From the NCBI GenBank assembly GCA_903908065.1, contig CAIVQO010000053.1:17004-81003 (forward strand): a stretch of 64,000 nt of DNA, read 5' to 3'. Each line of letters opens with the position of its first letter. Within the stretch, counting starts at the first letter, position 1. The position numbers and the translations under genes are program-made. Positions 9,181-17,147 of the stretch are shown in pieces. Below the pieces are notes generated by a model, which saw nothing but the letters and a program-made list of their open reading frames with translations, did not search any database and had not been told where the DNA came from. The DNA is from an uncultured beta proteobacterium (GTDB taxonomy: Bacteria; Pseudomonadota; Gammaproteobacteria; Burkholderiales; Rhodocyclaceae).

Positions 9181-10485
9181 TTACTTGGCGCGGGTCGCGA
9201 TGTAGTCGGCAACGATCTTGTACTCGTTGCCTTTCATATCGTCGGTGACGCCTTCTTCCTTGTGCGTCTTGTTCTTCGTCAGCCGCGAAACCACGCACTC
9301 CCAATCACCCTTGTACTTTTCGTGGATGTTCTTCATTGGGGGGCCGGTCTTTTTCTGCACATAGGCATGGCATTGCGGACAGCCGACGCGCTCAATGATG
9401 GCTTTGGCGGCATTTTCGTCCACGGTGCCCAGCGGGGCACCGGTTGGGGCCGGGCAGGGCGGCAGGTCGGACCCGTCCCGGTAGGCAAGCTTCTTCTTGC
9501 CGCCGGCGGGGGCAGGTTCTGCCTTGGCCTGTTCGCCTTTGGCAGCTTCCTGCTTTTTCGCCTGAGCCTGGGTCTCGGCGTCGCGCTTGGCCCTTTCCTC
9601 GGCATCGCGTTTTTGCTGTGCTGCGAGCTCCGCGTCGCGTTTGGATTTGGCGTCGGCCTCCTGTCGGGCACGCTCCTCGGCTTCACGTTTGGCGCGCGCC
9701 TCGGCGTCGCGCTTGGCCGCTGCCTGGGCCTCGGCTTCTTTGCGCGTGCGCTCTTCGCTCTCTTTGCGGATAGCCTCCAGTGCCGCGGTGTCCTTGCGCG
9801 CCTTGGCCTCCGCTTCGCGCTTGGCCAGCTCGTCCTTCTCCTGCTTGGCCTTGGCCTGGGCTTCGGCGTCGCGCTTGGCCTGCGCCTTGGCATCCGCCTC
9901 CTGACGCGCCTTGGATTCAGCGTCCTTTTTCGCCTGCACTCTAGCCTCGGCCTCGGCCTTGGCCTTGGCTTCCGCATCCTTTTTCGCCTGCGCCTTGGCC
10001 TCCGCCGCGGCCTTGGCTTTCGCTTCGGCATCGCGCTTGGCCTGGGCCTTTGCCTCGGCGGCCTCCTTCGCCTTGGCTTCGGCTTCCTGCTTCGCCTTTT
10101 GCGCGGCAAGGCGCTTGGCTTCGGGGCTGCCTGGCTTGGGTTTGGCCGCTTCGGCTGCGGCCTGCTCTTCGAACGTGGTGGCCGCAAGCCATTCCGCCAG
10201 GGCACGGATCTCGGCGGGCGATACGTTCTTCAACTCGCCGGCATGGGCGGCCGCGCCGGAGATTGCTGCAGATGTCTTGCCCGGGTCGCCCTTGAGCGTT
10301 CCCCGCATCACCTTTACCGATGGGGCGATGCCGCGGGCTTCATGGAAATGACACTGGGAACACTGCTTCTGGTCGAACAAGGCGCGCGCGGCTGGCTTGG
10401 CCTGGGCCAGGGCGCCGACGGCAAACAGCGTTGCGGCCGTACCAGCAAAAAATTTGAGGGAACGGGGAATCCGCTGCGACGCCAT
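9181..10485 (-). CDS. Dihaem cytochrome with long TolA-like helical spacer
   Basis: A 434-residue secreted protein with two haem domains separated by a charged helix. The signal peptide ends ALAQA near residue 29. The first haem is CSQCH at 42-46. Residues about 121-322 are almost only Ala, Lys, Glu, Asp, Arg and Gln in repeats such as KRDAEAKAKA, as in TolA domain II. The second haem is CPQCH at 369-373 in a small class I-like domain. A helix of about 200 residues would be near 300 angstroms long, enough to cross the periplasm. A TTG at 10494 is an alternative start overlapping the upstream stop; I chose the ATG. Confidence 0.85.
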   Translation of the reverse strand: MASQRIPRSLKFFAGTAATLFAVGALAQAKPAARALFDQKQCSQCHFHEARGIAPSVKVMRGTLKGDPGKTSAAISGAAAHAGELKNVSPAEIRALAEWLAATTFEEQAAAEAAKPKPGSPEAKRLAAQKAKQEAEAKAKEAAEAKAQAKRDAEAKAKAAAEAKAQAKKDAEAKAKAEAEARVQAKKDAESKARQEADAKAQAKRDAEAQAKAKQEKDELAKREAEAKARKDTAALEAIRKESEERTRKEAEAQAAAKRDAEARAKREAEERARQEADAKSKRDAELAAQQKRDAEERAKRDAETQAQAKKQEAAKGEQAKAEPAPAGGKKKLAYRDGSDLPPCPAPTGAPLGTVDENAAKAIIERVGCPQCHAYVQKKTGPPMKNIHEKYKGDWECVVSRLTKNKTHKEEGVTDDMKGNEYKIVADYIATRAK

Positions 10486-10490
10486 CGTAA

Positions 10491-11372
10491 TCAACCCGGC
10501 TGCTTGTTGAAGAAGTCCATCGCCTTGATCAGGCTGCGTCGCATGCGGTTGAAGGAGGAGCTCAGATGCGCCACCTCGTCGCTGCCCCCTTCATTGAACT
10601 CGCCGATTTCGAAATTGCCGCGGCTGATTTCCTCGGCGATCGTCGCCATTTCTCCCAGCCTGTTGATGATCAGGCCGGAGAGCATGATGTTGAGGAGGAC
10701 GAACACTGCGACAAAGACGCCGGTCAAGGTGAACATGAAGGTCTTGAACATGCGATCGGCATTGGCCACCGGAACCGACATCGGCACCATGACGATCTGA
10801 GCACCGACGATTTCCTTGAGCTTCCAGCCGTAACCGTTGTCGCCATAGATCTTGAACATTTGCGGTGGCGCCTTTTCCGGCGTGGTGTGGCAGCCCAGGC
10901 AACCCGACTGCTTGATCTGGATCGGGCGAGCCAGGTAGAGGTACGGCCCCTTGTTGGTTTCGCGGATGCCCCATTCTTCGGTCTTGGTGGCGTCGGCGCG
11001 GAAGGTATTGATGACCCGGGCTTCCCAGTCGGCGGGGCGGTGTTTCACATTGGTCGGATTCAGCGCCACTTCGCGGTAGCCGTATTCCGGGTAGCGCTTC
11101 TGGACCGCCTCCATGACCTTGTTCGCGGCGTAGGCCGGTACGCCCATCATCAGCATTTCCTCCTCTTCGGAGGTTTCGCGCAGGTTGGGTCCGACTTCGT
11201 TGACTGCCCAGGTGCGAGCGGAAAGGATGGTTTCCATCAGTACGCCGGCATTCGAAAGTACTTCGTCGCGCGCGTTGTCGTTGAGCTGCTTGTAGGAAAA
11301 ATAGCCGGACGCGGCCAAAGCCAGGCCGAATACGACCAGCAACATCAAATTGAACTTTCCCCTCAGCTTCAT
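10491..11372 (-). CDS. Membrane haem-sensor protein, DUF3365 plus HAMP
   Basis: A 293-residue inner-membrane protein. One N-terminal membrane helix (about 8-25) is followed by a periplasmic DUF3365/Tll0287-like domain with one c-type haem motif in SGCLGCHTTPEKAP. A second helix (FMFTLTGVFVAVFVLL) leads to a HAMP-like segment (INRLGEMATIAEEISRGNFE), and the protein ends soon after. No kinase, cyclase or methyl-accepting domain is present, so it may act as a tethered haem protein or signal through a partner. GGAG eight bases before the ATG at 11372 fixes the start. The next cytochrome gene begins within a few bases. Confidence 0.85.
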   Translation of the reverse strand: MKLRGKFNLMLLVVFGLALAASGYFSYKQLNDNARDEVLSNAGVLMETILSARTWAVNEVGPNLRETSEEEEMLMMGVPAYAANKVMEAVQKRYPEYGYREVALNPTNVKHRPADWEARVINTFRADATKTEEWGIRETNKGPYLYLARPIQIKQSGCLGCHTTPEKAPPQMFKIYGDNGYGWKLKEIVGAQIVMVPMSVPVANADRMFKTFMFTLTGVFVAVFVLLNIMLSGLIINRLGEMATIAEEISRGNFEIGEFNEGGSDEVAHLSSSFNRMRRSLIKAMDFFNKQPG

Positions 11373-11417
11373 GCGAGATCTCCGCTTGGTATGCGGCGCG
11401 AAGGATATCACGCGCAA

Positions 11418-11475
11418 TGTATACAACCGCCGCGCTCCGGATTCGGCACAGGACTTCCCGGTAGCGATGTGTACA
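11418..11475. promoter_or_regulatory. Paired TGTRTACA palindromes in divergent promoter region
   Basis: TGTATACA (11418-11425) and TGTGTACA (11468-11475) lie exactly 50 bases apart in the AT-rich space between the divergent haem-sensor gene and the 11547 gene. Spacing near five helical turns would suit a dimeric regulator binding two sites. The regulator is unknown. Confidence 0.35.
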
Positions 11476-11546
11476 GTAATATATCTAAAGTCTGAAATAT
11501 TCGTGACATCGGCAATTCGTTTGCTTACAGGTGGGGGCGTTACGCA

Positions 11547-12293
11547 GTGTCCCAGGTTAGTGCTCCGGTTTCGACCACGGTCATCGCCAGCGACATCGCC
11601 GGCGCCGCTGCGTTTGGTGCGGCCGTGCTGGAGCGCTTCGAGCAGGTTTTGGCCGTGGTTCGCGGCCTCGGCTTCGTGACCCAGGATCCGGGCCGCCCGA
11701 ATCTCACGCTCACCCTTTCCCCGGACCAGGAGCCAGGCCCCGCGCTGGATGCCATGGCCAGGGCCGCGGTCGCCTTCGATGCCGCGGTATCGCCCCTGAG
11801 TTTGCGCAGCGTGGTCCATTTTGGCGTTGTGTTCCGCACCGATTCCTCTGCCGGGGTCAGTTATGTCGGGTCCGCGATCCGCACCACGCAAAGCGCCCTG
11901 CGTCGCGTTCCCGCCGCCGGGGGGTTTCTCGCGACTGCCGAGTTCGCAGCATTTGCCGCCAAGTTTCCGCAGCTTCCGTTCCGCGTGCGGCCGGTTACCT
12001 CGGGCGCCGCGATCGAAGGTCTCAACCATCTGTTGTTCGGCGACGTTGTCGCAGAGGCGGTGCCGGCTTCGACGGCGACAACGGGTGTCGCCGATGCTGC
12101 CTTTGTCGATTTCGCCAAGCGGCGGCTGGCAGAGGAAATCGGCCCCTTTGCCAATGCCCTGGTTGACCGCGCGGTGCGCGCCGCCACGGCCTTGGACCAG
12201 TTGGTGAGCCAGCTCGCCGGCGATATCGACAATCCGGCGGCGCGCAAAAAGTTCGAGGACGACCTGCTGCGTTTTGCCAAATCCAGGCGCTGA
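11547..12293 (+). CDS. Unknown protein, possible degenerate nucleotide-cyclase fold
   Basis: A 248-residue soluble protein with no signal peptide. The N-terminal half (TTVIASDIAGAAAFG, later VVHFGVVFRTD and SYVGSAIRTTQSALRRV) resembles the layout of class III nucleotide cyclases, but metal-binding aspartates and substrate residues are not evident. The C-terminal region (EEIGPFANALVDRAV, then DIDNPAARKKFEDDLL) resembles a small helical module found at the ends of some bacterial kinases and cyclases. Both comparisons are from memory. It is followed by another unknown gene 41 bases later. Confidence 0.6.
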   Translation: MSQVSAPVSTTVIASDIAGAAAFGAAVLERFEQVLAVVRGLGFVTQDPGRPNLTLTLSPDQEPGPALDAMARAAVAFDAAVSPLSLRSVVHFGVVFRTDSSAGVSYVGSAIRTTQSALRRVPAAGGFLATAEFAAFAAKFPQLPFRVRPVTSGAAIEGLNHLLFGDVVAEAVPASTATTGVADAAFVDFAKRRLAEEIGPFANALVDRAVRAATALDQLVSQLAGDIDNPAARKKFEDDLLRFAKSRR

Positions 12294-12334
12294 GGCCGAT
12301 AGAATCGACCTTTGTTCATTCGGGACGGCTCAAC

Positions 12335-13207
12335 ATGGGTTTTTTCAGCAAGCTGCTGAACCAGTCGCAACCGGCGGCCTGCGTGCTACCGGAAACCCAC
12401 GCCGTGGTGCGGCAGATCGTAGGTGTGCTGGGCTACGATGTGGTCGCCACTGCCGATTACGGCTCCAGGTTGGCGCCCGCGGTGAATTTCGCGGTCGAGT
12501 ATTTCGATAAGCAGATTGCCCAGATCCCGGGGCCGCTGGACATTTCCGCCGCGCATTACATGCATCATCCCTTGGTGCATGCGCTTTTCCCGGCGCGCCA
12601 GGAAATCTCGCATGGCATCGGGCGCAGCGTGGATGTCAAGCAGCCCCTGGCCTTTCTGGCCGGCGCTGACCAGCCCGAGGTATTCGCCTTGCTTGGCGTG
12701 AGACGGCAAAAGCCTTCCGGGAATTCGAGTGCGGCCGTGTTTTCCGATCACACCTTGCGCTGCCTGGCGGCGACCGAGTCAGGGGCGCGGCAAGGCTTGC
12801 GCACCGCGGCGCTGACACGCCTGGTGACTGCCTACGGCGAACATCTGGACAAATTGCGCAAGCACGAAAAGTTGCCGCGCGCTTCCTGGAATATCGAAAA
12901 CCGGGCCGACCTCAGCCTGGCCGAGACCGACAAGGATGCGGTGGTGCTGGCCAAGGAGGAACTTGTTCCGGAAAAAATGCTGCGCGGTCTGGTGGCGTGG
13001 CTGCAGCGTCCGGGCGATGTTCTGCAAGTGATCGCCGAGGCTCCGACTGGGACAAGCACTGATGCCGCCGCGCAGATCGAGGCCATGCCGGAACTGAAGG
13101 TCCTCGACCGTCGGCGCTGGCTGGTCTGCTACGTGCGATTTCCCACCGCCGAGGGCGTCGCGGCCATGCACAACGAGCACGGCCAGCATCGTTACATTCG
13201 CATCTGA
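12335..13207 (+). CDS. Conserved hypothetical protein
   Basis: A 290-residue protein I do not recognise. No signal peptide, membrane helix or cofactor motif is visible. Notable segments are FAVEYFDKQIAQIPGPLDIS, HYMHHPLVHALFPARQEIS and the C-terminal LDRRRWLVCYVRFPTAEGV. The reading frame has strong coding character (high third-position GC) and an ATG at 12335. It may form an operon with the gene ending at 12293. A copy of the dispersed repeat lies just after its stop. Confidence 0.65.
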   Translation: MGFFSKLLNQSQPAACVLPETHAVVRQIVGVLGYDVVATADYGSRLAPAVNFAVEYFDKQIAQIPGPLDISAAHYMHHPLVHALFPARQEISHGIGRSVDVKQPLAFLAGADQPEVFALLGVRRQKPSGNSSAAVFSDHTLRCLAATESGARQGLRTAALTRLVTAYGEHLDKLRKHEKLPRASWNIENRADLSLAETDKDAVVLAKEELVPEKMLRGLVAWLQRPGDVLQVIAEAPTGTSTDAAAQIEAMPELKVLDRRRWLVCYVRFPTAEGVAAMHNEHGQHRYIRI

Positions 13208-13216
13208 CCGCGGCGC

Positions 13217-13242
13217 GCCGTATCGTCGGCGCCGACTTTCGG
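13217..13242 (+). repeat. Dispersed repeat copy 2
   Basis: Variant GTATCGTCGGCGCCGACTTT in the gap between the gene ending at 13207 and the convergent PIN gene. One of the copies outside coding sequence. Confidence 0.65.
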
Positions 13243-13246
13243 TTGC

Positions 13247-13771
13247 TCAGATTTCCAGCAAAGCCGATTCCGGGCTGAGGATGCGAAACAACCCGCGCAG
13301 TTTGTCGCGCCGGGCGAGGCGCAGCAAATCCTTGTCTGCCGAGATCAGTTGATCGGCGCCGGCATCGCGCGCCAGCTCGAGGAACTTCTGGTCGTCCTTA
13401 TCCCTGCAGCGCGGCAGGGCGACGATGTTCGCTGCGGCCGGCGCCGCATGGCGGATGACGCAGGCATCGTAGGCGGCCAGGGCGGCGCGTTGCGCGTCGT
13501 CGTCCAGTTTGAACATGGGATAGGCCAGCACGCGACGAAACTCGCCGAAGCAGGCATCGTTGGTCAGCGCCTGCCACGAGCCGCGCTCCACCCGTGCGCG
13601 CAGCGGGGCAAAGCGGCTGTCGGCGAACACGAACAGGGACACCAGCACATTGGTGTCGAATACTACGCGGCGAATGGGCGCAGCAGAAGAAACGGGCGCG
13701 GAGCCCTGCGACTCCGCGCCCGCTATTTCGTCGGGAAGCCCGCCGCGGGGCGGGGCTTCCATGGCGGCCAT
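13247..13771 (-). CDS. PIN-domain protein (COG1569-type putative toxin)
   Basis: A 174-residue protein ending in a PIN-domain ribonuclease fold. RRVVFDTNVLVSLFVF supplies the first acidic residue and CRDKDDQKFLELA with QLISADKDLL supplies the later ones. The start chosen at 13771 gives a TAATG junction with the phaC stop, so translation is likely coupled to phaC. PIN proteins of this group are often called toxins, but no antitoxin gene is adjacent. Residues before about 33 are low in conserved character, so a later start (ATG at 13762) is possible. Confidence 0.8.
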   Translation of the reverse strand: MAAMEAPPRGGLPDEIAGAESQGSAPVSSAAPIRRVVFDTNVLVSLFVFADSRFAPLRARVERGSWQALTNDACFGEFRRVLAYPMFKLDDDAQRAALAAYDACVIRHAAPAAANIVALPRCRDKDDQKFLELARDAGADQLISADKDLLRLARRDKLRGLFRILSPESALLEI

Positions 13772-15579
13772 TATTTTTTCTTCTTCGGCGCGTCGAGGCG
13801 GAACTTGACGAAGGACCCGGGAGCGTCCTCGAGGGCCTTGAACTTGCCCTTGGACGGATCGCGCGCGGGAACCTTGGCATCGTCCAGCCCGGTGATCCAC
13901 TTCTGCCAGTCGGTCCACCAGGAGCCCTCGTGCTGCTTGGCGTCGGCAAACCATTCGTCCGGGGTATCGGGACGCTTGTCGTTGGTCCAGAAGCCGTACT
14001 TGTTGGCCGACGGCGGATTGACGATGCCGGCGATGTGGCCCGAGCCGCCGAGCACGAAGCGCACCGGGCCGCCGAGGGCGGTGGAGCCGAGGTAGGTGCT
14101 CTTCCACGGCGCGATGTGGTCCTCGACCGTCGAGATGAAATAGCTCGGCGTCTTGACCTTGGAGAGGTCGATCGGGGTATCGAGCAGGGTGATGCCGCCG
14201 GGCACGCGCAGCAGGTTCTTCATGTACATGTTGCGCAGGTAGAAGCTGTGCATCTTGTAAGGCATGCGCGTGGAATCGGAGTTCCAGTACAGCAGGTCGA
14301 AGGGGAAGGGTTCCTTGCCCATCAGGTAGTTGTTCACCACGAAGGACCAGATCAGGTCGTTCGAGCGCAGCATGTTGAAAGTGCCGGCCATCTCCGAACC
14401 TTCGAGGTAGCCGCGTTCCTCCATCTTCTTCTCCAGGCTGGCAACCTGGCCTTCGTCGATGAACACGCCCAGTTCGCCGGGCATCGAGAAGTCGAGCAGG
14501 GCGACGAAGAAGGTGGCCGACGCGATGCGCTTGTCCTTCTTGGCGGCCATGTAGCCCATGGTCGAGCCGAGCAGGGTGCCGCCCAGGCAGTAGCCGATCA
14601 GGTTGATTTCCTTCTCGCCGGTCTGCTGGCAGACCACGTCGATCGCGGTCAGCGCACCTTCGGTCAGGTAGTCGTCGAAGCCCTTCTTGGCCAGCTTGGC
14701 ATCGGGGTTAACCCAGGAGATGACGAAGACCGTGTGGCCCTGGTCGGTGCACCACTTGATCCAGGAATTGCTGTCGCGCAGGTCGAGGATGTAGTACTTG
14801 TTGATCCAGGGCGGGATGATCAGCAGCGGGCGCTTCCACTGCTCCTTGGTGGTCGGGCTGAACTGCAGCAGCTGGATCATTTCGTTCTGGAAGATGACCT
14901 TGCCCGGCGTCGAGGCGACGTTCTTGCCCATCTCGAAGGCAGAGGGGTCGGTCATCTTGACGCGCAGCTGGCCACCGCCTTCCTCGATGTCGCGCAGCAG
15001 ATTGTTGAAGCCCTTGAGCAGGTTCTGGCCATTGCTCTTGACCGTCTCGCGCAGCACCTCGGGGTTGGTCATGGCGAAGTTCGACGGCGCCAGGGCGTCG
15101 ATGAACTGGCGGGTGAAGAAGTTCACCTTCTTGCGCGAGACATCGTCGAGGTCTTCGACATTGGTCACCGAGTCGTGGATGTGGCGCGCGGTGATCAGGT
15201 AGGACTGCTTGATGAAGTCGAACAAGAAGTGCTCTTCCCACTCGGCATCGGCGAAGCGCTTGTCGCCCTTCTTCGGTTGCGCCACGGGCGTGCCCTGCAT
15301 GCCCATCATGCGCAGCGTGGAGTGCTGCCAAAGCGAGAAGTAGTCCCACACCAGGTTCATCTGCGCCTGCGCCAGCTTGTAGGGGTTGGCCAGCATCTTG
15401 GCCATCATGTCCATGAAGGCCTGGGCGATGCCGAGGTCGTCGGAGGGCGCGGAAATGCCCTTCTTCATCTGGCGCTTCATGTGCTCGGTGATCAGGTGCG
15501 AGGCGCGTTCGGCAACCTCGGCGTAGGTCTTGGCGATTTCCTTCGGATCGGGCAAGGCGGGGGCTTCTTTGGCGGACAT
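13771..15579 (-). CDS. phaC: Class I polyhydroxyalkanoate synthase
   Basis: A 602-residue enzyme that polymerises (R)-3-hydroxyacyl-CoA into PHA at granule surfaces. The lipase-like box GYCLGG carries the catalytic Cys331, VEDHIAP carries Asp487 and GSGHIAGI carries His515. The length fits class I enzymes that need no PhaE or PhaR subunit. AAGGAG eight bases before the ATG at 15579 fixes the start, though the frame is open further upstream. It lies 14 bases after the MBL-hydrolase gene. No phaA or phaB is adjacent. Confidence 0.97.
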   Translation of the reverse strand: MSAKEAPALPDPKEIAKTYAEVAERASHLITEHMKRQMKKGISAPSDDLGIAQAFMDMMAKMLANPYKLAQAQMNLVWDYFSLWQHSTLRMMGMQGTPVAQPKKGDKRFADAEWEEHFLFDFIKQSYLITARHIHDSVTNVEDLDDVSRKKVNFFTRQFIDALAPSNFAMTNPEVLRETVKSNGQNLLKGFNNLLRDIEEGGGQLRVKMTDPSAFEMGKNVASTPGKVIFQNEMIQLLQFSPTTKEQWKRPLLIIPPWINKYYILDLRDSNSWIKWCTDQGHTVFVISWVNPDAKLAKKGFDDYLTEGALTAIDVVCQQTGEKEINLIGYCLGGTLLGSTMGYMAAKKDKRIASATFFVALLDFSMPGELGVFIDEGQVASLEKKMEERGYLEGSEMAGTFNMLRSNDLIWSFVVNNYLMGKEPFPFDLLYWNSDSTRMPYKMHSFYLRNMYMKNLLRVPGGITLLDTPIDLSKVKTPSYFISTVEDHIAPWKSTYLGSTALGGPVRFVLGGSGHIAGIVNPPSANKYGFWTNDKRPDTPDEWFADAKQHEGSWWTDWQKWITGLDDAKVPARDPSKGKFKALEDAPGSFVKFRLDAPKKKK

Positions 15580-15593
15580 TGTTGCTCCTTGGG

Positions 15594-16607
15594 TTAACTG
15601 ACGTAACGGATGAATCCGTTTTCTTCGATGCGCTTCATGCTTCCTGCGTGTTCCAGGTAATTCAGGTGGGCGATAGCCTCGCCCATGGCAAACATGGTCT
15701 GGTGCGGATCGGGGATCTCGCGGTCGAACAGCACGGGAATCAGTTCCGCGGCCGACCTGGGGGTGCCGCGACAGGCGTCCAGCAGCAATACGCAGCGCTG
15801 CGCATGGTGGGCGTGCAGCTGTTCCACCCGGGCGTGCAGGCCGCGGAAGGGGCGTCCGTGCGATGGCAGTACCAGGGTGTCCTCGGGCAAGGCGCGCAAC
15901 TGGTCGATCGAGGCGAGGAAGAGCCCTAGCGGGTCGGCAAACGGCGTGCTGGCCATTACCGAAATATTGGTCGATATGCGCGGCAGAAGCATGTCGCCGG
16001 AAATCAGGATGCCGAGCTCCGCACAATACAGGCTCATGTGCTCCGGCGCATGGCCGTGGCCGACGATGGTGCGCCATTCTCGCTCGCCGATGCGCAGGCG
16101 CTGATCGGGGAACAGGCGGCGGTATGTGGCGGGAATTTCCGGCACGCCGCGCTTGAAGCCATTGCCGCGCTCGACCAGGCCGTCAATCCGCGCCTGGTCG
16201 AGGCCGTGGCAGCGGAAAAACTCCACCATGACGCTGACGCGGTAACCGGCGATCTGCTCCACCATCATGTGCGCGGCGAGGTAGTCGCCCTGCGAGATCC
16301 ACAGGCCGGCGCCGGTTTCCTGCTCCAGCCAGGCGGCCAGTCCCAGGTGGTCGGGATGGCAATGGGTGACTATGGTCCGCGTCAACCGCCGTCCCGCCAG
16401 CGCCGACTTCCATGCCTGTTTGATCGGCTCCTGGGCGAAGCCGGTATCCACCGCGGCGTATCCATCGCCGTCGGCCAACAGCCAGGTGTTGATGTGGTTC
16501 AGCGCAAACGGCAGCGGCATGCACAGCCACTCGACGCCGGGCGCGAGCACGACCGCCACGCCGGGGGCGGGGGAGGTCTCGAGCGGATAGGCGATGGGAG
16601 CGTTCAA
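15594..16607 (-). CDS. MBL-fold metallo-hydrolase
   Basis: A 337-residue metallo-beta-lactamase-fold hydrolase. The metal site THCHPDHLG is clear, with further ligands in GHGHAPEH and ISGDML. The C-terminal region (HLNYLEHAGSMKRIEENG) is winged-helix-like, as in the LACTB2/glyoxalase-II-like group. Its substrate is not evident; the phaC neighbour hints at thioester chemistry. The start is a TTG at 16607 with a weak ribosome site, so the 5' end is uncertain. One dispersed-repeat copy is read inside it, in a different frame from most others. Confidence 0.85.
   Translation of the reverse strand: MNAPIAYPLETSPAPGVAVVLAPGVEWLCMPLPFALNHINTWLLADGDGYAAVDTGFAQEPIKQAWKSALAGRRLTRTIVTHCHPDHLGLAAWLEQETGAGLWISQGDYLAAHMMVEQIAGYRVSVMVEFFRCHGLDQARIDGLVERGNGFKRGVPEIPATYRRLFPDQRLRIGEREWRTIVGHGHAPEHMSLYCAELGILISGDMLLPRISTNISVMASTPFADPLGLFLASIDQLRALPEDTLVLPSHGRPFRGLHARVEQLHAHHAQRCVLLLDACRGTPRSAAELIPVLFDREIPDPHQTMFAMGEAIAHLNYLEHAGSMKRIEENGFIRYVS
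16388..16411 (+). repeat. Dispersed repeat copy 3
   Basis: Variant GTCCCGCCAGCGCCGACTTC inside the MBL-hydrolase gene at 15594-16607 (read on the opposite strand, as KSALAGRR, a different frame from other copies). Confidence 0.6.
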
Positions 16608-16730
16608 GCCGCGTCTCTTTGCAACGGGGAGGGGAATCTGCTTAAACTTGCGGGCAGGCGATCTGGCATTTTATCCAATTTTCAGGGCCTTATGTGCGGT
16701 GCAGCATTTTGCCGTCCGGGGTCTGCACCC

Positions 16731-17147
16731 ATGAACGAAACCCAAACCATCACCGAGCTGGCCCGCGAATTTGGCGTCACCACCCGCGCCATTCGTTACT
16801 GGGAGTCGCACGGCCTGGTCTCGCCGGCGCGCGAGGGCGGCAACCGCATCTACAGCAAGCGCGACAGCACCCGCCTCAAGCTCGCCTTGCGCGGCAAACG
16901 CCTCGGCCTCAGCCTCGCCGAGATCAAGGACCTGATCGACATGTACGACACGGCCGAGGACGAGTCGACCCAGCTGCTGTCCTTCCTGGGCGCCCTAGAA
17001 CAGCGGCGCGCCGCGCTGGAGCAGCAACGCGACGACATCGAGGCGGTGCTCAAGGAAATTTCCCGGTTCGAGCGGCAGTGCCGGGACATGCTGAAGGCCG
17101 ACAAGTCGCTCGGCAAGACCGTTTTGAAGAAAGTTCGCGGTAGTTGA
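16731..17147 (+). CDS. liuR: MerR-family regulator of the leucine/isovalerate operon
   Basis: A 138-residue MerR-type DNA-binding protein. The N-terminal winged helix shows ITELAREFGVTTRAIRYWE and a coiled coil follows (LEQRRAALEQQRDDIEAVL). It lacks the metal-binding C-terminal cysteines of metal-sensing MerR proteins. Proteobacterial LiuR regulators head leucine-degradation operons in the same arrangement, so the name rests on context and family. Its stop lies inside the 30-bp palindrome ahead of the operon. An in-frame ATG at 16692 is an alternative start. Confidence 0.88.
   Translation: MNETQTITELAREFGVTTRAIRYWESHGLVSPAREGGNRIYSKRDSTRLKLALRGKRLGLSLAEIKDLIDMYDTAEDESTQLLSFLGALEQRRAALEQQRDDIEAVLKEISRFERQCRDMLKADKSLGKTVLKKVRGS

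Noticed and set aside
9300..10200. Repetitive DNA that could be mistaken for a CRISPR or satellite array
   Set aside because: The repeats are degenerate codons for an Ala/Lys/Glu helix in a single protein; there are no constant repeats with unique spacers.
11373..12029. Upstream extension of the haem-sensor frame to a 512-codon protein
   Set aside because: The extension overlaps the opposite gene at 11547 and encodes low-complexity sequence; the ATG at 11372 has a good ribosome site and starts a membrane helix.
13594..15597. Long open frame (over 650 codons) on the plus strand across phaC
   Set aside because: It is antisense to a clear PHA synthase with intact catalytic residues. High GC makes long antisense frames common, and the translation shows no family features.
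15580..16077. Upstream extension of the phaC frame
   Set aside because: It overlaps the MBL gene in another frame; AAGGAG before 15579 and the normal class I length support the shorter form.
16038..16730. Upstream extension of the MerR frame
   Set aside because: It lies antisense to the MBL hydrolase; the MerR helix-turn-helix begins normally a few residues after the ATG at 16731.
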